From positions 8,347,434 to 8,411,433 of the forward strand of contig CM060855.1 of the NCBI GenBank assembly GCA_030737835.1: DNA of 64,000 bases, read 5' to 3'. The stretch's first letter is position 1; every line of letters begins with the position of its first letter. A program made the position numbers and the translations under genes. The notes under the pieces were generated by a model. That model was not told the DNA's origin. It saw nothing but the letters and a program-made list of their open reading frames with translations, and searched no databases. Positions 14,356 to 25,795 of this stretch are shown in pieces. This DNA comes from Acorus gramineus. Taxonomy: Eukaryota; Streptophyta; Magnoliopsida; Acorales; Acoraceae.

Positions 14356-14524
14356 CGACGGCTGTGATCGTCGGTTCCATCAATCGAGGTTTGTTTCACA
14401 TATCCTCTTGTGCACAAATCACACAAAAAATAATTATTAGGGTTCAGTTTTTTTATCATAAAAAATGTCTGAAACAATCGCGACCGTTAATTCTTACATG
14501 TCACAGAGAGATGGTTGGAGAAGA
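14356..14524 (-). other. Non-coding flank shared by both bHLH copies
   Basis: This segment (CGGTTCCATCAATCGAGG through AGAGAGATGGTTGGAGAAGA on the plus strand) matches about 18733-18901 almost base for base. It lies on the 5' side of the captured bHLH gene and may be its former leader or promoter. The match stops where copy 1 enters gypsy sequence and copy 2 enters satellite, which marks the edge of the transduplicated segment. Confidence 0.7.
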
Positions 14525-14542
14525 CACGGGGGCGGGTACTGG

Positions 14543-15340
14543 TCAAGGAGTAAAGTTGTAAGAAGCTTGCCGAGGCGGCACATATGTGGATGAACCGGGT
14601 GTATACTGTCTCGGAGCTGGTCCTCGATCAGGGACTCGCGCTCCGTTCGGGTAGAGTGCCGAGACTTGTGGTGTGATCCCCTCTACCGTGGGGGTTTGCG
14701 CCTTTCGTGGTGGTTGTCCAACCCTATGGCTGATAGGTGGGGACGTGTGTGGGACTACATAATGGGTGATTCTGTTGTGACGGTTGATCAAGAGCTGGTA
14801 AGTGGTGCAATCTCCATACGAAAGGCTCGTGCGGAGTTCTGGGTTTACGTTATGTAGCATCACATCAATTTCTTGACACTCAGTTAATTGCAGGCTAGTC
14901 TTGTGGACCAAAGTGCGCCACCTGGACACATACTGCTCAAACTCCTCTCTGGGCCTCATTTTTTCAACTGTGAGGTCAGAGATGGAGGGGGTTCTAACTC
15001 TCTAGCAACTGTAGCGACCTAAAAATTTCTCGCTTACAGCTGAGAAGTTTGACAGGTGGTCTACGTGGAGTGTGGAGAACCATTGCAGTGCCTCTCCTTC
15101 TAGTGACTTTTGGAATAGAAAAACAAGGAGGGGTTGATTGTCCATGAAGGACCGGGAGTTTTGGTAAAATGCGGTTAGGTAGACATCAAGGTTTCCACGG
15201 CCATTATACCGACGAAATTTTGGCATTTTAAATCCCTCTGGAAGGATGACTGACGGAATCTGCTGTAGGTTTTGTAGGGACATATGTTTGGGAGCAGAGG
15301 GGCCAGTCTCGAAGATGATCCTCTGAATGGTTTTGTCCAA
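14543..15340 (-). pseudogene. Retrotransposon gag fragment (frameshifted)
   Basis: Two minus-strand open segments join across a frameshift. The upstream one (15340-15002) reads through K-M-P-K-F-R-R-Y-N-G-R-G-N and EGEALQWFSTL, the usual retrotransposon gag capsid signature. The downstream one (14959-14543) begins RPREEFEQYVSRWRTL and ends in a proline-rich tail. A stop (TAG at about 15004) and a frame change separate them, so no full Gag can be made. Confidence 0.82.
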
Positions 15341-15365
15341 CGTTTCTTAGGGTGTGAATGGGTGC

Positions 15366-15690
15366 AAGTTCAAAGCAGTAAAGAGGTGCGCAGCTGTGTA
15401 CGGCTTAAAGCAGTAAAGTGGGGTGTGATTTAAACAGTAAAGGACTGCGCAGCTGTGCGCGACTTAAAACGGTAAAGGTGGTGTGATTTAAAGCAGTAAA
15501 GGAGTACGCAGCTATGTGCAACTTAAAGCAGTAAAGGTGGTATGTTTTAAAGCAGTAAAAGGGTGTGCAACTGTTGTGCGACATAAAGTAGTAAAGGTGG
15601 TGTGTTTTAAAGTAGTTAAGGAGTACGCAGCTGTGTGCGACTTAAAGCAGTAAAGGGTGCACAGCTGTGTGCAGCATAAAGCAATAAAGG
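15366..15690. repeat. Tandem repeat of about 60 bp in the gypsy leader
   Basis: Roughly five copies of a unit containing TTTAAAGCAGTAAAGG and GCAGCTGTGTGCGAC, diverged by point changes and small indels. It lies between the LTR and gag in the element's untranslated leader. Confidence 0.85.
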
Positions 15691-15798
15691 GGGTGTGATT
15701 GTGATTTTCCAAGGGGGGTGGGTATGGAATTGTTGTCAAGATTTTGAAGAAGCAGAAAAGGATTACCTTTTGTGATTCTTCACGAGGGAGGTCCCACC

Positions 15799-15810
15799 GT
15801 GATCGCCAGA
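15799..15810 (-). other. Degenerate primer-binding-site-like sequence
   Basis: On the minus strand, just after the LTR end (...CTGACA), the sequence reads ATCTGGCGATCACGGTGGGA. This resembles the TGGCGCC-type primer site common in plant gypsy elements, but with mismatches. The tRNA cannot be identified with confidence. Confidence 0.45.
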
Positions 15811-15811
15811 T

Positions 15812-16958
15812 TGTCAGTAACGGTTTTCGGAGGTGTGGGTTTCCCAGAGGTTTGGATCTGATGGCGCCTCGCGGCCTTGGTCGAATCACCACTCGGAAAG
15901 GGGGGATTTCCTTGCTGAGTTCATCTGATAGCTCCTCAGGAGGATTTAGGGGTCGGTGTGATCTCCACCTACTTTCTTAAAATGTAGGAAAAGTTGGTGT
16001 TGTTGTTAATCGCCTCGCGGAGGTGGGGTAGATTGTGGGATCTCCTATCTGAGACACGGCCTGCCGTACATAGAGCTGAAAATAGGGAATCCTTTCTGCT
16101 TCTGGGAACTTGACAAAGGGTGTTTTTAAAAGGTGGGGTGGGCTAGCTAGTTGGGTTTAGCCGCCTGGTGGGGGACGGCTAGGTTGGATTAGCCACCTGG
16201 GACCTGGTTCAATTTGGGCAGAACCTAGGTAGGAATTTGTTTAGGCTTGGCTAAGGTTAAACTAGGTTTAACCAGGTTTTAGAGAAAATTTATGGAGAGT
16301 GGAATTTGGTGGGAATGGCTTTCCTTCTCTCTCTCTCTCTCTCTCTCTCTCAAGGGTTTCAAGTAGTGGGTATGGATGGATTATGAATTGTTGATAGGTT
16401 GTAATTGTGGATGATTTGAAGAAGCTTTAGACACCCCCTAATTATAGTAAAAATGGGGAAGGTGAGTATCCATTGAATGATAGACCAAATTGGATAATAG
16501 GGTGGGAGACATACCCCCCCATTAGATCTTTGATTTTTTGACAATGTCCAGGTGAGGGGCGGCTAGTTGAATCTAGCCGCCCAGGGAGGGGGCTTTTAGG
16601 GATTTGCAAGTATGATGACTTGTCAAACGCCCAATCTCTGTCAAGCGGTGGCTTTGGGCGGTTACTAGGAATGAGCCGTCAGAGAAGGGGCGGCTAAATA
16701 AAACAATCTGCCGCAATCATCATTATTAAATACTGACTTTATGTCCCATCTCTGGGAAGCGGTTGGGGGGAGAAGGGGCGGCTATTGCGAAGTAGTCGCC
16801 CTTTTTCTGGCCCTCGAATTTTTCTAAGTGTTGCGGGCCAGAGCTTCTCCTTGTTTCCTTCCAAAGGGGTTTTCTTTTAAATTCCAAATGTGATCATTCT
16901 AAAATATTACGTGAAGTGATTTTCTTTTCTTTGGATGGTCAAAATTGGGGTATCTACA
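15812..16958 (-). mobile_element. Gypsy LTR with TGT...ACA ends
   Basis: About 1,147 bp, starting TGTAGATACCCCAATTTTGA on the minus strand and ending CGTTACTGACA ahead of the PBS-like site. It contains repeated CGGCTA/TAGCCGCC motifs (16140-16800) and a CT microsatellite at 16326-16351. Satellite resumes at 16959. No target-site duplication can be read because the other end of the element is missing. Confidence 0.75.
16326..16351. repeat. (CT)n microsatellite
   Basis: About 13 uninterrupted CT dinucleotides inside the gypsy LTR. Confidence 0.95.
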
Positions 16959-18430
16959 ATACCTATCTACCCATGAATTCAAGACACGCCCATGAATCCA
17001 TCGAAGACGTCTCCCAATGAATATGAGATATACCCATGAATCCGTGACATTCCCATCAAAAAATTCGAGATATACCCCTCATTAATATAAGACAGAATAC
17101 TCCATGAATTTGAGACTATACTCCCCTCATGATTCCGAGACATATCCTACCATGAATTTGCGACATACCCTATCAATAAATCCCTGACACTCCCAATGAA
17201 TCCAAGACATACTCTTCCAGGAATCTAAGACCATTCTCCCCCCCCCCCCCCCCTCCCCCATGAATAGGAGAGTATGAATACGCGACACTCACCCCCCCAT
17301 GAATCCAAGACATGCCCCCATGAGTCTCAGACATACCCATCAAAAAATTTGAGACATACCCCTCATTAATATAAGACATAGTACTCCTTGATTTTGAGAC
17401 CATACTCCCCTCATGAATCCGAGACATTCCCCCAATGAATATGCGACGTACCCTATCATGAATCCCTGGCACTCCCCCATGAATTCAAAACATAATCTCC
17501 CACGAATCCGAGACGTACTCTATCATGAATCCCTGACACTCCCATGAATCCAAGACATACTCTCCCACAAATCTGAGACCATTCTCCCCCCATGATTCCC
17601 TTACCATACTCCCCCCTTGAATCCAAGACATACTCCCTATTAAATCTAACATCATACCATGAATATGAGATCATACTCCCTCATGAATGGGAGACATACT
17701 CCATACCGGCCCATGAATCCGAAACATACACATGATTCCATTGAAGACATACCCCCATGAATCTAAGGCATACCCATGAATCCGTGACATACCCCCCATG
17801 AATATGAGGCATGCTCCCCCAACGAATCTGAGACATAACCCCCTTGAATTGAAGACATACTCCGTCATAAATCCGGGACCATGAATCCGAGACATACTCC
17901 CTCTACAAATTCAAGACATACCCCTCATTAATAGAAGACATAATACTCTTTGAATTTGAGATCATACTCCCCTCATGAATCTGAGACATATCCTACCATG
18001 AATCTACGACGTACCATATCATGAATCCGTGACACTCTTCCATGAATCCAAGACATACTCCCCCACGAATCTGAGACCATTCTCCCCCATAAATAAGAGA
18101 ATATGAATACGCGACACTCCCCCATGAATCCAAGACACAACCCCCATGAATATGTACATACCCATCAATTCGAGACATACGGACCCATGAATCCGACACA
18201 TACTCCCGTATAAATCTAATACATACCCTCCATCAATCAGATACATACTCCACATGAATCGGAGAGATACTCCTCCATGATTCCGATACATACTATGAAA
18301 CTCTGACCATACTCCCCCATGAATCCTAGACATACTCCCCCATTATTCTGAGACGTACTCCTCCATGAATCTTAGACATAGGCACCTATGAATTGGAGAC
18401 CACCCCAATGAATCCAAGATTATATCCCCC
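16959..18430. repeat. Satellite block 3
   Basis: The same short degenerate unit as in block 2. It includes a C-run of 17 or more at about 17240 and the GAATAGGAGAGTATGAATAC phrase near 17263. Its right end (about 18295-18430) matches the end of block 2 (about 13715-13852), so the duplication that carried the bHLH segment also carried adjoining satellite. Confidence 0.9.
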
Positions 18431-18462
18431 TTGCGAACCTTAATAGAATTCTCAGAACATTT
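18431..18462 (-). mobile_element. LINE scrap fused to bHLH fragment, copy 2
   Basis: TTGCGAACCTTAATAGAATT followed by CTCAGAACATTTC is the shorter counterpart of 13853-13905. It is joined to the bHLH-derived sequence at about 18463, inside what is coding sequence in copy 1. Confidence 0.7.
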
Positions 18463-18732
18463 CTGGCTCGTCCAGATCCGGCTCGAGAGGACCGCCCAAC
18501 TCCACCTCGCCCTCCCCTTCTCCTCCGTCGCAAGGACCTGGTCCACTGCCTCCCGGTCCTCCCGCTGTTTTAGCCGCCGCGGAGGTGCCGCCAATCTCTG
18601 CCGCACTTGGCGGAGAGCGTGTAAAAGCTTGGTGGAGTAGATTCTCTCCTCATCGTCGGTCTCCATCGCTTCGTCAACTTCCGGGGCTTCTCCACCTCCG
18701 ATCCATCGATTTCTCCGGATTGGAGACTCCAT
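18463..18732 (-). pseudogene. Captured bHLH gene fragment, copy 2 (N-terminal half only)
   Basis: From an ATG at 18732 the minus strand is open through STKLLHALRQVRQRL and KGRARWSWAVLSSRIWTS, matching the N-terminal and basic-like part of AIF/bHLH147-150 proteins. The HLH region present in copy 1 is deleted, and the frame runs into the LINE scrap and then satellite. The two copies are therefore damaged in opposite halves. The open frame is probably fortuitous survival. Confidence 0.75.
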
Positions 18733-18901
18733 CAAAAGCCGTGATCATCGGTTCCAACAATATAGGTTTGTTTCGCATATTCTCTTCTACACAAATCACA
18801 CAAAAAATAATTATTAGGGATTCGGTTTTTTATCATAAAAAATGTCTAAAATAATCGCGACTGTTAATTCTTACCTTTCACAGAGAGATGGTTGGAGAAG
18901 A

Positions 18902-20349
18902 CATACTCTCCCACAATCTGAGACCATTCTCCCCCCATGAATGCGAGACATACCCCCCATTAATATAAGACATAATACTTCTTGAATTTGAGACCATACT
19001 CCCCTCATTAATGCGAGACATACCCCTCATGAATCTGCGACGTACCCTATCATGAATCCCTGACACTCTCCCATGAATCCAAGACTTAATCTCCCACGAA
19101 TCTGTAACGTACCCTACCATGAATCCCTGACACTCCCCCATGAATCCAAGACATACCCTCCCGCGAATCTGAGACCATTCTCCACCCATGAATCCACCAT
19201 ACTCCCCTCTTGAATTCGAGACATACTTCCTATTGAATCTAACATCATACCATGAATATGAGAAATGCCATGAATCCGAGATTATACTCCCTCATGAATG
19301 GGAGACATACTCCATACCAGCCCATGAATGTGAGACCTACACTTGAATGTATCGGAGACATACCCTCATGAATCCAAGACATACCCATGAATAGACATAC
19401 TCCCCATCAATATGAGGCATGGTCCCCCAACGAATCTGAGACAACCCCCACGAATCAGAGACGTACTCCGCCATAAATTCGAGACCATGAATCTGATACA
19501 TAACCCCCCCATGAATCCGAGACATATTCTCCCCTAAATTCAAGACATACCTCTCATTAATATAAGACATAATACTCTTTGAATTTGAGACCATACCCCC
19601 GTCATGAATCCGAGAAATATCCCACCATGAATCTGCGACGTACCCTATCATGAATCTGTGACTCCCCCATGAATCCAAGACATACTCTCCAACGTATCTG
19701 AGACCATTCTCCCTCATAAATAAGAGAGTATGAATACGCGACACTCCCCTACGAATCCAACACATACCCCCTATGAATCTGTGACATACCCATGAATTCA
19801 AGACATACGGATCCATGAATCTAACACATATCCCCCACTAATCGGAAACATACCCCACATGAATCCGAGACAAACTCCCTATTAAATCTACATCACACCG
19901 TGAATATGAGAAATGCCATAAATATGAGATTATACTCCCTCATAAATGGGAGACATTCTTCATACCGGCCCATGAATCCGAGACATACACATGAATGCAT
20001 CGAAGACAAAACCCCATGAATAGACATACTCCCCCATGAATATGAGACATGCTACCCAACGCATCTGAGACATAACCCCCTCGAATTAGAGACGTACTCC
20101 ACCACAAATCCGGGACCATGAATCTCATACATAACCCCCCCCCCCTAAATCTGAGGCATACTCCCCCCACAAATTCATGGCATACCCCTCATTTATGTAA
20201 GACATAATACTCTTTGAATTTGTGACCATGCTCCCCTCATGAATCAGAGACATATCCTACCATGAATCTGCGACGAACCCTATCATGAATCTGTGACACT
20301 CCTCTATGATTCCATGACATACTCTCCCACGAATCTGAGACCATTCTCC
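18902..20349. repeat. Satellite block 4
   Basis: The short degenerate unit continues. From about 19390 to 20349 it matches block 1 (1-946) closely, including the phrase CATTAATATAAGACATAATAC and the GAATAGACATACTCCC segment, as part of a larger duplication with the following LINE fragment. Confidence 0.9.
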
Positions 20350-22130
20350 ATTCTACCAACGGACACCACGCTGAGGGATGAGACGTGAGCCACCTCCATT
20401 GCCATTTGCTAAGTAGGGCCTTATTGTGGTTAGCCAAATTAAGGACACCAGCACCTCCTTTGTTTTTCCTGCAGCAAACGAGATCCATTTCACCCAAAAA
20501 GGCTTCTTTTGGTTGATCTCTGCCCCACACCAGAAAAACCTTCTTCAAATGCTATCAGTCTTCTATAGGATCCCCACCGGAACCTTGAAAAGGGAGAGAA
20601 AGAAGATTGGCAGGTTTGATAAAGCAGCTTGAAGGAGGATAAGTCGTCCACCTGAGCTAAGATTCTTTCCTTTCCAGCCCTTCAACTTTTTATCAAACCT
20701 ACTGATCAAGGGGAGCCATTCTGATTTTCGAAATTTCCCTAGGTGCAAGGGGAGACCGAGATACCGATAGGGGAATGATTTTGCCTAGCATCCAAATATA
20801 CGAGATAGAGCACCGAGCTCCCCCTCCTCCAAATGAGTGCCAAGCATTGCACTCTTCTGAAAATTTATCTTTAGGCCAGAGAGGAGTTCAAAACATTTGC
20901 ACACGAATTTGATACCTCGGATGAAGGATGATCGTGTCGTCCGCATACTGAATGTGTGAAAGAGATGGCCCCCTGCTATTGACCTTGAGTCCTTGAATCC
21001 ACCCATCCTCTTTTGCCACCTTGATCATTCTATTTAAAGCATTGGTGACAACTCTAAAATGTAGAGGAGAGAGGGGGTTGCCTTACGAATCCCTTTGCTA
21101 AGGTGGAAGAAACCACATGGCTTGCCATTAACAAGGATCGAGGCCTTCGCAGTGGAGATGCACTCCCTCACCATCCTTAATCAATTCGGTTTGAATCCAT
21201 GGCACTGTAGCATATGCAAGAGGAAATCCCACCTAATATTATCATAGGCCTTAGAGAAATCAAGTTTGTTAAGCACGCCTTTGTCTTTATCTTTGTGGGC
21301 TGTAGTAATGCATTCTTGAACTGCATAAAACCATCCTCAAGAAGATGCCCGGAATGATTATGGTTTTATTCTCCTCCACCTTATAGCCTATAGCGGTCTT
21401 CAATCTATTAGCAAGGACCTTCGCAATCATTTTATATGCCCCGTTGACCAAACTCATGGGACGAAAATCGCCAACCTCAACAGGCCCTTCTTTCTTAGGA
21501 ATTAGCGCAAAAAACGTGGCAATAAGGCTGCTCAAACCTTGCGAACCTTAATGGAATTCTTAGAACATTTCCAAGACATCCTCCTTCACCACGGAGGAGC
21601 CTTATCCGGATCTGCTTCGTAAACAGCTATCTTTATCTCCTCCTCGGAGAAGGGGGCCTCGAGGTCCGCCCACAAAACATCAGACACCCTACGAAGGTCC
21701 TCATCCATCCACTGCAGAAGCCATCCTCTCTATTTGTTGAATGTACGAGAATAGTACCTTTCGATGTCCGAAGAAGACTCAAATAGAGATTCATTCAATC
21801 TGATTTTGCTGATCCTATTGAATCTCCTCCTTTGGTTCGCCGCCTTGTGGAAAAACTTGGTATTGTTGTCTCCCTCTTGAAGCTCTTACCTCCCTTGACC
21901 TTTGCCTCCATTCCATTACTTCCATCTTAACAATCTTGGACAACTGATCTCGACACTTTGCACACTGATCTCTCTCTTCAGCAGAGAGGGAGGCTAACTC
22001 CTCCTTGTGATCTAATAGACTCACCTCTTGTTCCAGCAGTTCGTTGCTCCATCTTCTTGCTGCTGTTTGCTGCCTGTGCCCTTTTTAGAACCCCTTTTAG
22101 TTTCCTAAGCTTAAAAAGTCACCTTTTTTG
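20350..22130 (-). mobile_element. LINE reverse-transcriptase fragment, copy B
   Basis: Nearly the same sequence as 947-2700 at an offset of about 19.4 kb, again on the minus strand. It has the ALIPKK-like segment near 21500 (read as F-A-L-I-P-K-K-E-G), DFRPMSLVNGAYKMIAKVLA near 21430-21480, YADD near 20935 and CCRKNKGGAGVLNLANHNKA near 20450. Frames are broken but slightly longer than in copy A, so copy B preserves the ancestral sequence better at several points. The boundaries with satellite are at the same places as in copy A. Confidence 0.9.
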
Positions 22131-22189
22131 CACCGGTGAACAAAGGAACTGGCTCGTTCCAAGAGGACGAGACCACCTCATGGAATCCA

Positions 22190-22520
22190 TCACATAGATA
22201 CATACACCCCCATGAATCTCAGACACAAACCCCCATTAACCTGAGACATGCTGCCCCCACGAATTCTAGACATACCCCATATGAATTAAAGACAATACTC
22301 TTTCAATTTCAATCCATACTCCCCTCATGAATCTGAGACATATCCTACCATGAATCTGCGACATACCCAATCATGAATTTGAGACATACTCCACTATGAA
22401 ACATACTCCCCCATGAATCTGAGACTATGCTCCCACATGAATTCTAGACATACCACTCATGAATCCGAGAAACCCCTCGAGGAATTCGAGACATACCGAC
22501 CAATGAATCCGAATCACACC
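22190..22520. repeat. Satellite block 5, right end of the array
   Basis: The last satellite units match 2760-3075. The repeat ends near 22520 within the sequence CCCCTCGAGGAATTGGAGAG, and unique AT-rich DNA follows, so this is the true right edge of the array. Confidence 0.88.
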
Positions 22521-24970
22521 CCCCTCGAGGAATTGGAGAGCTGGGAAAGTGATGAGGAAAAAATGGGATAGGAGCGTTGAGGACAAGGTTACAAATCTTC
22601 ATTCCCCAAGGCTGCTGGGCTATTTGACTCACTAGAAAATGAGATAGTTTTTAAGGATGTCATCTCACATCTAAGATTGGGCAAAAATTGTGCGGGGGCA
22701 GTTCAGGGGTGATTAATAATAATTGAGTGAATGAAGACTTCTTGATTTGGTCAATGGGTTTCTGAATTCCTTTGTATTTTATCTTCTCTTTTTTTTTCCG
22801 TTTGAGGGTCATCAAGTAGACTACTATCTAGTATTTGATCATCTTTTACTCTGATTTGGAACTGTACCCAAAATTTCTTTAAAGAATGGAATCAATGGAT
22901 ACAGTGGGGTTCCTACCTTGTCTAAAAAAAGAACTCTTATGATTGGCATTCGAGGAGAAGATCTAGGTAGATGAAATTTAAGGTAAAATTGGAATGATTT
23001 TCCATATAGTTTGATCTCTAGTGTACAACTACAGATAGAATAATGGAAATTGGATCTGGCAGGGATATGATGTGGGAAAGCATTAAAATCTCCTTAGTTG
23101 AGATGCCTTCTAATGAATCTTTATTGACCATGTTATGATTTTTGGATTTACAATGATACAGTGTATCAAGCATGAGCTCCAACAGACACACACTTACGTT
23201 ATCTTTAATATTAAAAATTCACCTACATTGATCAATTTTCTTATGTAACCTTGGATGCATGCTTTTTAATGCAATTGAAAAAAAATCTATTTTTAAATCT
23301 GCCACCAGCCCAATATGCTATCATTATTGATTGGGAAATAGAGAGCAGTTGATAGACTGTAGCATATGACTTTGCATTTTATCTCAGAATTTTTAATTGA
23401 AGTATTGGGCATTGTAACTCAGTATTGGAGCATTTGAAGAAAGTGATGCACTGCACCCCCTAAACACATCATTTAACAACCTGGATCAGTTATAGGAAAG
23501 TAGAGCTCTGATGACACAAGGGGATAAAAGTAAATGAGAAATGATTCCTCAATCCTTCATCTCAGCAATTAACCAGGAATGATGTTATTATATTCAAAAG
23601 GAGAAGACCTGGGAGGATGCCAAAGGCCTGATCAAAGCTTGGGGATCCAACCGTGCAGGGGTTAAAAAAGTGTATTTGAGGAGTATAATATAAGAATAGA
23701 GGTGTAAAATTTTGGTTTGGCTTCTTGAAGCCAGACCTAGTAGACCCCTTGCCTACTACATGTCCTTTACCTTTTCTTTCGTGGTTTTTTTTTTTTTTTG
23801 TTGCCTCTTACTTTTATGCAGTTTGGAATTGTACCCCAAAATTATTAATAGGATCTGGTGATAGAATCCCAACCCTTCTTTCATAAATAAATAAAAAAAA
23901 GTTTAAGATCTTGTCCGGTCAAATCCTCCCTTTCTGGCCCGTTTGGAATACTTTTGTTACCCACCACAAAAGACATCATTCCCATTCTTAAGTTTACATA
24001 ACAAAATTTATATGATTCAGGCTCAGTAAATTCAATGCCATCTTAGTCAAAAATAATGATTTAAAGTCCTTCATTAGTCATGGGTACTGTTACATTTTTT
24101 TCCATTATCCTCATTGGCCTATTCGTTGCCTTTTCTTACTTTTTCTTGGTGGTGATGTAGCTCAGAAGTTCTAAACGTGGTTATTCGTCCATTTAATCAG
24201 TTGAAGATCACATTCTTGGAGGTAATCACTTGGTACTGGTTGAGAATTGTTGTATGAATTTAGTATGAATATTAGTATGGCTATGCTGCTCAAGAGGATT
24301 AAAATAAATAATTGAAAATGATTCATTTTTCCTCATCACTGTTGCTGCTTCTTCAAAGCTGTTCTTAGTTTTACCTTTCAGGGCTTGGTGTAAAAGAGCA
24401 GAAATTTGTGAAAGTCTCAGTGAATTCAGGGGCTCCAAAATTTCCTGCAGAGACTTGTTGGGATAGAATCTGTTCTTGAAATTCTACTCTCCAATTAAAT
24501 TAGTAAAATAAATAAATGATATTTTCCTTAAGGAACATTGTGTACATAGTCCCACATATCTCTGGTTAAATTTCTATATGCATAGAATGGGATCAGTTCT
24601 AATTTACAGACTAAGATCAGTACAAAAATTATAAAATTATTAGTGGCAAATCACAATAACCATTCTTCATTACTTATGGCTGGAAATTTTGTCTTGAAAG
24701 GCTTCTTAGGCTACAATTGTAATGGGATTTGTATTTGATCTTTAGTTGGTTGTTGTTGAGTTCATCTACTCTCGGACAACTGAGATTGGTATCTTTAAGG
24801 ATGCTGATTGCAAAACACGGGAAACTCACCTCTCTTCTAAGGAATATATGAAATGATCTCAATTAGAATTGATCCCCATTGTTGTAAAATTGAGTCATTA
24901 TAACATCAGCTTCTTTCTCTTTTTTTAATTTTTTGTTGAATTTTTGTAATATCAGGTTCCTTCTCTCTGT
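22521..24970. other. AT-rich spacer, no gene recognised
   Basis: No open frame longer than about 70 codons and no family motif was recognised on either strand. There are T-runs (23788, 24915) and similar phrases TTTGGAACTGTACCCAAAA (22855) and TTTGGAATTGTACCCCAAAA (23823), which hint at two old copies of a dispersed repeat. I could not define its ends. Confidence 0.5.
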
Positions 24971-25795
24971 AATTTTTTTTGAAGAACACGGTAGGCATCC
25001 TACCTCATTTTATTTATTAGAAACAATTGTCAAAATAAAGAACAAACAACCAATAACCACGGCCTAGGTCACAGTAGAAGATGTATCTACATAAACCTTT
25101 CCCACCAACCGTAAAAAAGCACGGACTACTACTCTATAATAAATTTGCCCCTGATATACAACACTCTACTTACCCCTACACAATGGCAATCCCAATCTTT
25201 TTATAAAACAAACAATCGACTCCTAAATATTTTCCACATACAATGAAGCTCCCTTGAAGGTGATTTTGTTGCACATAAGCTAAATTGACCACACAACAGC
25301 CGGGACAATAGATTGAGAAATCTTCGCTTCCGCAATTCTATCACCCATCTTTATAACCACTTCCCCGCTACCCTCCCCTATGGACGTGAAGGTAACCCGG
25401 TGCCTATGGATGGGCCAATCAAACCACAAATCTGTTGGGCCACGGGGAATATACAGAAGAGATGCTCAATAATCTCCTCATCCACATTACACAAGACACA
25501 TGTTAGGGAGTCATTTGGGACTCACTTTGCTCTATATGTCTTTGTTAGCAGCTTGTTCTGGTACATCAACCACAAGAATGCCTGGCCTTTGTAGTAACCT
25601 TAATGCCCCCACACCTCATTCAACTTGTGAGCCACAATCCCAAGTTTCAGATAGTCACATTTCCACCACACATAGCACATTCTCACTGAAAACCCTTCCC
25701 TCGACCTCGGTTGCGGCTTCCTCACCACCTTGTCCCTCAATGCATCAACAAGCACGACCTCCTGAAGTTCTGCCAAAGGAGAGATGAAACTCGTA
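24971..25795 (-). mobile_element. LINE 3' fragment with RT zinc-binding domain
   Basis: On the minus strand, 25590-25400 reads A-F-L-W-L-M-Y-Q-N-K-L-L-T-K-T-Y, then CVLCNVDEEIIEHLF. This is the layout of the zinc-binding domain found after reverse transcriptase in plant LINEs. An in-frame TGA precedes the C-x-x-C part and frames break elsewhere, so it is dead. The plus-strand T-run near 24971 fits a poly(A) tail at the element's 3' end. It is a different LINE portion from the RT fragments in the satellite. Confidence 0.78.

Larger units (their letters stand above)
14540..16958 (-). mobile_element. Truncated Ty3/gypsy LTR retrotransposon (5' LTR, leader, partial gag)
   Basis: On the minus strand the order is LTR (16958-15812), a PBS-like site, a tandem-repeat leader, then gag (15340 down to 14543). 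Nothing of protease, RT or integrase follows, because the element stops at the bHLH-derived segment near 14525. The second LTR is absent. The gag fold motif and the TGT...ACA ends of the LTR support the class. The subfamily is not resolved. Confidence 0.8.
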
